The position numbers and the translations under genes were made by a program. Positions 56,711 to 64,000 of a stretch of 64,000 bases of DNA are shown here, in pieces. The stretch spans positions 696,208,420 through 696,272,419 of the forward strand of contig CM062813.1 of assembly GCA_031772625.1 (NCBI GenBank), written 5' to 3'. Under the pieces are notes generated by a model that worked only from the letters and a program-made list of their open reading frames with translations, searched no databases and was not told where the DNA came from. The DNA is from Pinus tabuliformis (taxonomy: Eukaryota > Streptophyta > Pinopsida > Pinales > Pinaceae). Positions within the stretch are counted from its first letter, which is position 1; the number at the start of each line of letters is the position of its first letter.

Positions 56711-56887
56711 ACTGCAAAAGCCCCATGCTTAAGTGAAAAAATATTTATCATTTATGTTTAGTTCATTTAATACTTCTTTTTTAAATGAGAATGATTATGA
56801 ATCAAGTATGTTTACTCAGTTGGTTGACCTTCCTTTCTTCCTTTTTATGGGATAAAATGGTAAGCTCTTTGAAAATGTTGTACTAAT
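56711..56887. other. AT-rich spacer
   Basis: Nothing recognisable between the 5S-derived repeat and the next hairpin. Confidence 0.6.
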
Positions 56888-57060
56888 AACCAGCCTAGAT
56901 CCATCTAACTTTGGATATATCATGCGCTGAGAGGGATAAAATCCCTTGAGGTGCAAACCTTTTTTTTGGAGTTTATAATTTGAGGAAAGGTTTTCATCTC
57001 AAGGGATTTTATCCTTCTCGGTGAATGATATATTTGGGGTTAGATGGATCTAGGCTAGTT
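56888..57060. repeat. Hairpin MITE, copy 3 (173 bp, best preserved)
   Basis: Terminal inverted repeats: the left end aaccagcctagatccatcta and the complement of the right end aactagcctagatccatcta differ once in the first 20 bases. Inner arms gagggataaaatcccttgag and ctcaagggattttatcc also pair, so nearly the whole unit can fold. The TSD is not clear. Confidence 0.85.
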
Positions 57061-58149
57061 CTAGTTGAGGGCAACAATGTAACATTTTTATATCATCATT
57101 ATTATGTATATGTTTGAGATAAACTTCATACTTTTAAATTTACATTATGTTTTTTTTATGGACATGACCATATCATTCTCTTCTTTAATTTAGTTGTGTT
57201 GCTTGCCTTGAATGGTTTGTATGCCTGTGTTTAGATGTTTTGAGTGGTTTGTGCGTTTATGTGTTTGGGTTTGGATGGTAATGTTTGTGAATGTTATAGT
57301 TGTTGTGTTATATTTCTATATGTATGTGTAATTTTTCTATTAGTAATTAGTTGTTGATGAAGGAGGGAGACAATCTTGTCAATAGTTTACATGAGGATTG
57401 ATATTGCACATCTATTTCATTTAATTCTTAATATCCTAAAAATATTTTTAATAATTTAAAACCTCAAGATTTATATGAGTGTAGAACTTGAGAAAAGGTT
57501 TGCACCTGAAGATATTTTATCCCTCTCGACGCATGTTAGATATGGTGTTATATGGATCTAGGTTGTTTCCATTCATGCACGGTCACATAAAATTTGTTAA
57601 ACATCTAATTATTTTGACCATTTTAAATATGCTAAATATGTCTGAGATTAATCTGGTCATTTTAATTTTAATTTTTCTTAGTTACCTTAGTAAGTTGAGA
57701 TGGTAGAGATTGTAAATAACTTGAATGATGAATATTGATGAAATAAAACATTTGAATACAAAGTGACAATGTAACAATGTTGAATGATAGAAAATGTAAA
57801 TAATAAGAATGTAGCCAATTACAAATATTATTCATTGTGATCAATCTCAAACTATTTTCTTCTACTATTCTTATTGTCACCCATGTTAGTTTTGTCATCT
57901 TTTCATATTGATTATATCAAATGGAAGTTGAAATCATAAACCATTCAAATCTTTAACTCGAGCTATTATAGTAAACATCATATATTGTCTCTCTTTCTCT
58001 CCAATATTAATAGGTTGAATTACTATAACACAAAAATCAATGCACATTGTCAATAATTTTTTTGTGCTTACACTAAAATCAATGCACAATATTAATCCAA
58101 TCACTTTAAAATTAATGTACCATCATACATCTTGTTACATCAAATAAAA
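57061..58149. other. AT-rich non-coding stretch with a half MITE
   Basis: No gene seen. At about 57,485-57,568 lies one arm of the same hairpin family (gaaaaggtttgcacctgaag ... ttatccctctcgacgc ... atatggatctaggtt). Confidence 0.65.
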
Positions 58150-59030
58150 AATGAACATCTTCACTGAAATCAATGCAAGCAATCAAATAAGATTAGAAAA
58201 CAACATCTACACTGAAATCAATGCATCTAATGTAAGCAAAAAAATATAATTATAAATCAACATCTACACTGAAATCAATGCATTTAATGTAAGCAAAAAA
58301 ATATAATTATAAATCAACATCTACATTGAAATCGATGCATCTAGTGCAAACAATCAAATAAGTTTTAAAATCACCATCTACACTAAAATCAATGCATCTA
58401 GTGCAAACAATCAAAGAGGATTAGAAATCAACATCTACACTGAAATCGATGCATCTAGCGCAAGAAATAAAATATAATTAGAAATCAACATCTACACTAA
58501 AATCAATGTATCTAGTGCAAGCAATCAAATAGGATTGAAATCACCATCTACATCGAAATCAATGGATCTGGCACAATAAATATCCCCCCCCCCAACCCAC
58601 CCCCCCACCCCACTCCCGTCTATATCTATATCTCCCTCCATCTCTCCATATTTGGCTCTTTATCTCACTCCCCGCCCCCCCAAACACACATGCTCTCTCT
58701 CTCTCTCCATATTTATCTATCTCTCCCTCCCTCTCTCTCTCTCTCTCTTCTTCCCTCTCTTCACCTTCCATCTACAAAGAGAGAGAGAGAGGTAGGAGAG
58801 CAAACAAATGGGATTAGAAATCCTCAGCTACATAGAAATCAATGCATCTATTGTAAGCAATCAAATAGGATTAGAAATCAATATCTACATTGAAATCAAT
58901 GCATCTAGTGTAATCAACCAAATAGGATTAGAAATCTCCATCTACGCTAAAATCAATGCATCTAGTGTAATCAACCAAATAGGATTAGAAATCACCATCT
59001 ACGCTAAAATCAATGCATCTATTGCAAGAA
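58150..59030. repeat. 57-bp minisatellite, about 12 units, split by a pyrimidine block
   Basis: The landmark atgcatcta recurs at 58,221, 58,278, 58,335, 58,392, 58,449, 58,506 and 58,562, then at 58,842, 58,899, 58,956 and 59,013: a strict 57-base step (one of 56). The consensus contains acatctacactgaaatcaat and aatcaaataggattagaaat. The gap holds the pyrimidine block 58,580-58,790. Non-coding. Confidence 0.95.
58580..58790. repeat. Pyrimidine-rich block inside the minisatellite
   Basis: It begins with C runs, then tctatatctccctccatctc-type and ctctctctccctc runs, and ends in a gagagaga stretch. It is similar in composition and in the phrase caaacacacatgctctc to the larger block that follows the array. 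Confidence 0.9.
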
Positions 59031-59960
59031 ATATTCTTCCCTCTCTCCCCCCTCCATCTATATCTATATCTCCCTCTATCTCTCTTTCTTGGTCTCTCTA
59101 TCTCAACTCTCCCAAAACAACACACACACTCTCTATCCATATCTATCTCTCTCTCCCTCCCTCTATCTATCTTTTCTTCACTCTCTTCACCTTCCATCTA
59201 TATCTCTATCTCCCTTTGTCTCTCCTTTATCTCTCTATATCACCCCCAAAACATACACAATCTTTCTCCATATCTATTTATCTCTCCACCCCCCCTCTCT
59301 CTCTTCCCCTTCTCTCCATCTCCCCCCTTCTCTCCATCTCCCCCCTTCTATCTCTCTTCCCTCATGCTCTCATCTCTCCCTCTCTCTCCATATCCCTTAT
59401 CACTCCCTTTATCTCTCTCCACCTTTATCTCTCTATGTATTTATTTTTACCTCCCTCTCTCCCCCCTCCAACTCTATCTCTTTCTCTCCCTCCGACTCTC
59501 CTTCTCTATCTCACGTCCTCTCCCTCTTCCTAACTCTTTCTCCCTTTCTCTCCCACCTCCCTTTGTCTCTCCCCCACATCTCTCTCTCTCTCTGCCCTCC
59601 AACTTTGTCACTATATCCCTCCCTCACTCCTTCTCTCCATCTCTCCTTCTTTGTCTCTTTGTCTCACCCCCAAACATACACACTTTCTCTCCACCTCTCC
59701 CTTGTCACTCCCTCTCCCTCTCTCCACTTTTCTCTCTATATATCTTTCTTCTTTCCTCCCTCTTCCCCTCCAAATCCATCTCTTTGTCCCCCTCTCTCCT
59801 CCTCTCTCTCTTCCTTCCTCTCCTACCTCCCTCTCTCCCCCCATCTCTCTCTCTCTCTGCCCTCCAACCCTGTAATTATCTCCCTCCATCTCTCCTTCTC
59901 TTCCCCTACCCCCCTCTCCCCCATCTATCTTCTCCCTCTTTCTCTCTTACCCTTCTTGTA
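59031..59960. repeat. Polypyrimidine tract of about 930 bp with internal long-period repeats
   Basis: Nearly pure C/T on the plus strand. The phrase tctcacccccaaacatacac (or close variants with cacaca) recurs near 59,100, 59,240 and 59,660, and earlier near 58,675, each followed by ctctctcc. Frames read through it (Ser/Leu/Pro runs) are artefacts. Confidence 0.95.
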
Positions 59961-62185
59961 ACATTGCTAGTTTAAAAATCCATGTAATAAAGTTAATAAA
60001 GGAAAAATAAGACCAAGGTCACAAGACATGTATTCCATGTTGATTGTTAGGAAAAAAATCGTAGTGTGGGTATTCATTTGGTTTATTATGGCTAAGGAAA
60101 TTTGCAAAGGCAATGGCAATGGCAATGACAAAGGCTTTGAAAAGGCAAGAGGCATTAATTGACATTTTATTTATGAAAATAACAGAAATTAGGAGAAAAG
60201 GAAGGTGAAAAATCAGAGGTTGCATGTGAGGAGGAAATGAAGGAAACTAATAGAAAATGAAGAAAATAAAGGCCTCATTGATAAAAAGGCTTATGAGGAT
60301 CAGTTCATGGATTTTGTCAGTTCTATGGTGGAGCTCCCTCCCTATTCTCTCTCTCTCTCTCATACTCTTGGACACTATTGTAGGCTCGAAATATCTGCCT
60401 CAACATTATAAGAGAGACCACCGGGTCAGGAACTTAAAGCAGCTCCTTTTCCGTTTGGAATGGTAGTTCCAATTAGTTAAACTAGGTCTAGTTACCTTCT
60501 CTCTATGTCTATTGGATAAAAGTATGCCCTTTTCTTACCAATTTAGACGAGACATCAGATCGACTCTTCTTGTTGATCAGGCAAGAAAGTGATCGTTACA
60601 CTAATCTAGGGCTCAGCTAAGCCACTATTAAAGTTTTGCTTCTTTGATAAAAGGACTTCTAGAAATGCATAATTAAATATAAATGCAAGTTAATCCTACA
60701 ATGCAAGCAAAAGGAAATAAATCATAAGCCTATCTCGATTAGGAAGATGTAGATCTAACCCAACCGAGAGCAAAGTAATTAAATAATTGGGATTTGAATA
60801 TGTCTGGCTTTAGGTGAATATCTGGCTAATGAAATAGTGCTATTAATTGTTATTATTAATGTCAAAACATATCATGTTTAGAAATTTATTAGTGGCGAAT
60901 AATTAATCAATGACATTTAGGAAGAAGTTCACAAAATGATGATGATTATTAAATCAGTAACTCGAATTATTAAACAATAATATAAGGAAATAGTTCACAA
61001 AATATTATTGTTTGTTAAATCAAAATTAAAATGTTAATTTCTGAGTAAATAGTTACTCAGAAATCAGAGTTCAACACACAAGAGTAGAGATAAATAACAA
61101 CAGATTATTGAGGCAAATTACTCACATCGAAAACAGTGCACAAATATGAATGAAAATGACAAATTTCTTCCATTATAAAATGAAACCAGTATAAAAAATA
61201 ATAGTATTTTAAATACCAATATATTGAACTTGTTTCTCTGGCTCTGAACTCCAATAGTCCTTATACAATGCTTGAACTCTACTGCAAACATCGAGCTACA
61301 ATAATGCAAACTCGGCTCCCCAATCACAATCTAGAATGCAAAAGGAAAATCCCAAAATTATCCTCCATATCTAAGATTTTACTCTCCTCTCACCTACAAC
61401 TCCAAACCTCTATTACAATAGTGCTATAAGAATTAGAAAATTTCACAGAAGAGAAGCCCCTTCACCTATTCTACAAACTACTATTTATAATTACAAAAAT
61501 TAATTCCAAATAGGAGAGTTGTTGAAGGATAATTTTGCTCTAACAATTTTCACTAGTTCAATTTTTTTTCAATCTTGCTGGATTAATATTATTGATTGAA
61601 ATATTCTCTTCCTCATCTCCTCCACTATTCCCCTGCCGAAACCAATCAAGATTAACTTAAAATACCAATAAAAACAAAAAATATTAAATATGGAAAACAA
61701 ACATTTCCAATCAAATTTTAATTAAATAAATAAAGGAAATATTATCTTTCCATTGATCTTTGTAAACATATTATTCGTCAAAGAGAACATAGTCGAATGG
61801 ATCTGCACCCAAGAGAGGTTATGAGCAAACAAAAATGCAAAAAAAAACATAGAAAATTAATTTTGTTTACAAATTCAGAGCTTGATTTTCTGCTGAGTTT
61901 TAGGCTTATTTAATGACCGAATCTATTCATACAACCATTTCATAAATATTCTCTATGATTTTATCTATTTAACGAGCCATCCCGGGCTTCATTTGGCCAA
62001 GTAAAACTCAACTTATGAGCTTCCAAAGTTGAAGTGTCATATTTGCAAAAATTCTGGAAAAATTGCTCCCTAAACAAAAATTAGGAAAAATTAATTTAAA
62101 ATCTAATTTTAATTAATTGTATAGTTAAAATTAATTAATTTATTAAATATATACAACTAATTAAATTATTTACAAACATAAAATA
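59961..62185. other. AT-rich non-coding stretch
   Basis: A short (ct)n run occurs near 60,345-60,360. No domain-bearing frame, RNA gene or element ends are seen. Confidence 0.6.
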
Positions 62186-62201
62186 TTTTAGTTAAAATTA
62201 A
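62186..62201. repeat. Left target-site duplication of the 62-63.7 kb retroposed insert
   Basis: The 16-base ttttagttaaaattaa is repeated exactly at 63,706-63,721. A run of eight t (the A tail on the minus strand) follows the left copy directly. Confidence 0.92.
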
Positions 62202-63705
62202 TTTTTTTTGTAAGCTAAGGAAGGACCTTTGTATTTCTATTTATCGAAGTTGAAATAAGTACAAGCGTTTGGTAACCTCAACCCACCCAAAAGGGAAACC
62301 GAGTCTGTTGGCCATCTTAAATCTTTATAAGCCGACTAATAACAAAAAAAGAAAAAGTCTGCAGATCCATGCCAAGTAAACTTCACTGCCAAAATTGCGA
62401 ATCTGGTTTCCTATCGACATTAGCAACTAAAACAGAACAAAAAAGCAGAGCTTGCTCTCAAAGAACTAACAAGAAAAACCATTGGAGTAATCTAGAGGGA
62501 TTAATCTACCATGATTTTAGGTCGAGTGTCTTCGTCTCGGGTCGCTGTACCTAGCTTCTTCAGCTGTTTTTGAATCTCTTCCAACTTACTGTCCTGCATG
62601 AGCAAAGTAATTTGGAGGTTTTTCATTTCTCTTCTTAAATTCGGTACGCCCTGAGCCATCTCTGCCATTTCCACTGCAACCTACTCCATAGCCTTTGCCA
62701 TTAATCGCTTCACTACCCAATATACATGTAAGGCCTGCTTGTATAAGGATAGGTGTCCCCTGGTGTTGCCCGGGTCAAGGATCAGGTTGCCCCAGTCTTC
62801 CATCTCTGGTTCTGAGTCTTCCTGCATTGCCTTGGTTTCTAATTCCTGAATGATCCTACGGATATCGGCGTCTATTCCTTCGTTGTAGGCCTTTTCTGCC
62901 TCCTGCACCATATGTTTCATCGTTTTCAGGGCTCGTCTTTGACGTGCTGGCAAAGGGGTTCTAAACTCTTGTCTGCCGAATTGACGAGCTCTCCCTCTGC
63001 CCCTGTGCCCTATTCCGCGCCCTGGGCTAACTGTTTTGCCCCTGATCGCTGCCTGACTCCCCTGCCCAACATCAAAGGATGTGTTCCTTCTGAGTTCCTC
63101 TCTTCCGGGCTCCTTGCCTTTCCTAGCCAGGTTCATACCCTCCTCTTACTGCTCTTTCTCAGACATGTTTGCCATCCTCGCCCTTCCTTTCCTAGAATGA
63201 AATTGGTCTTTATACTCAGGGGTTTTCTCTTTCTCTCAGGCCATCTGTTTTTCTATCTCCGGCTGACCCTGCTCAGTATCAAGCTGTGCTCCTTGCATGC
63301 CCTTGTCCTGTCCTGTCTGTCTTCCTACCTTGCCAACTTCAACTCCAACCTTTCTCATTCTTCCTGTCGTTGTCTTCTGTCCCTTTCTGAGACGAATTGC
63401 AGAGAATACCTACCAGCTTCTCGCTTCCTTCGTCGCCCTCCTTCGCATCATACTATCTTCGGCTCTGCCCTTGCCTGTTCTTATTAATCTGCTGCCACCT
63501 ACCCGACGTCCCATCGTCCGTTCGCGTCGTTTCTTCCTCCTTCTTCCTCCACTACTCTGTCATCACCGTGCCTCGGGTTTCTACCTTGCCTGCAGGCCTT
63601 CTCAACGTCCTGTGGGATAATTATACTGAGAGGTGGTCTGCATTGCCACCTTCCCACGTTCATCATAATCCCACACGTCACCATCTTTTCCACCCCGATC
63701 GAGAG
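62202..63705 (-). mobile_element. Retroposed GC-rich insert (retrocopy or truncated LINE 3' end)
   Basis: 1,504 bp on the minus strand with a short A tail at its left end and a perfect 16-bp TSD, set in very AT-rich DNA. Its length is close to that of the LINE region downstream of RNase H, and its 3' end (acttatttcaac ... aatagaaatacaaagg ... A run) resembles the AT-rich LINE ends. No LINE protein domain is visible, so it may instead be a processed copy of an unknown transcript or a non-autonomous retroposon. Confidence 0.88.
62501..63136 (-). pseudogene. Coiled-coil protein of unknown identity in the retroposed insert
   Basis: The frame starts MNLARKGKEPGREELRRNTS. It has a Gly/Arg-rich stretch (GRGIGHRGRGRARQFGRQEF), then helical segments (RQRRALKTMKHMVQEAEKAY, DADIRRIIQELETKAMQED) and LSLYKQALHVYWVVKRLMAK. 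A TAG at about 62,681 interrupts the frame. The same frame stays open for about 60 more codons with a heptad-rich end (LRREMKNLQITLLMQDSKLE) to a TAA at 62,501. A short frame just upstream (MANMSEKEQ) ends in TAA. It may be a recently retroposed and then disabled gene. I do not recognise the family. Confidence 0.5.
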
Positions 63706-63721
63706 TTTTAGTTAAAATTAA
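63706..63721. repeat. Right target-site duplication of the retroposed insert
   Basis: Exact second copy of the 16-base sequence at 62,186-62,201. Confidence 0.92.
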
Positions 63722-64000
63722 ATTATTAGATTATTTACAAATTAATTAAATTATAAATAAGAATTAAATTATTTATAAGAATTATAATTAAAAATTAAAC
63801 TTTTAATTACATTAAAATTCATTTATTATATATTAATTTACATTATAACACAAAATATGATAATTTAATTAATAAACTATCTCATAAAAAAAACAAAACA
63901 TATATATAAAAAGTTAACAAACAAAGCCTTATCGTAAATTAAGGAACCTTAGGCATTTGGTTTTTCAAATTTGTAAGTTTCCAAAAAAAAAATCTTTATA
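63722..64000. other. AT-rich non-coding end of the window
   Basis: Simple AT-rich DNA continuing the sequence left of the retroposed insert. No features seen. Confidence 0.7.

Noticed and set aside
58150-59030. CRISPR-like array
   Set aside because: The 57-bp units are contiguous without unique spacers; it is a plant minisatellite.
59013-59975. Frames of 240-320 codons at 58.8-60.0 kb
   Set aside because: They are translations of the polypyrimidine tract and minisatellite (Ser/Leu/Pro runs), open in several frames at once, with no domain.
1-64000. tRNA genes or intact host protein genes
   Set aside because: No cloverleaf-like sequence or non-transposon protein domain was noticed on either strand; a scan with a tRNA finder and profile search would be needed to exclude short or intron-split cases.

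Overview
The window is 64 kb of nuclear DNA from a large-genome seed plant, most likely a conifer or another gymnosperm. It consists almost wholly of transposable elements and AT-rich intergenic repeats. I found no intact host gene, rRNA gene, tRNA gene or CRISPR array. The best organism clue is a Penelope-like element with a GIY-YIG endonuclease at 22.5-23.1 kb; this class is known among land plants mainly from conifers. That assignment is an inference.

Layout. 1-9,028: a decayed Ty3/gypsy element (A) on the minus strand, gag to integrase plus an extra 3' coding region. 9.0-11.2 kb: non-coding. 11,210-12,856: a 5'-truncated LINE (LINE-b, plus strand) with poly(A) and a target-site duplication (TSD). 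12.9-15.9 kb: a chromovirus remnant (B). 16.86-17.12 kb: a chromodomain fragment of another chromovirus (C), abutting a LINE cut off within its reverse transcriptase (LINE-c, 17,118-20,205, minus). 20.2-22.5 kb: AT-rich repeats and small hairpin elements.

22.5-43.9 kb is a three-layer nest. A Penelope-like element was entered by a Tat-type gypsy element (23,137-43,758, TSD ggacc), and a second LTR element (24,754-35,737) sits inside the 5' LTR of the first. The inner element has very long LTRs (about 4.45 kb) that carry their own protein-coding region and clusters of a GC-rich motif. Its internal region is only 2.1 kb and holds a gag-like gene. The inner and outer elements share sequence at the end of the internal region and at the primer site, suggesting that the inner one uses machinery of the outer family.

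45,579-53,039 is a nearly complete 7.46-kb LINE (LINE-a, minus) with an 18-bp TSD, inserted in an older AT-rich repeat. Downstream of its RNase H domain is a third open frame (ORF3). Its protein sequence is recognisably conserved in LINE-b although many codons differ synonymously; I do not recognise it. 53-58 kb holds hairpin MITEs and a tandem 5S-rRNA-derived (Cassandra-like) repeat. 58.1-60.0 kb holds a 57-bp minisatellite and about 1 kb of polypyrimidine DNA. 62,202-63,705 is a GC-rich retroposed sequence with a perfect 16-bp TSD and an unidentified coiled-coil frame.

How the parts relate: the LINEs are the likely source of the poly(A)-tailed insertions, and the Tat element is the candidate helper of the nested short element. 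Insertion order in the nest is Penelope, then Tat, then the inner element. Rough by-eye LTR divergence agrees (about 5% for Tat, 2-3% for the inner element). All identities were read from motifs without database searches.
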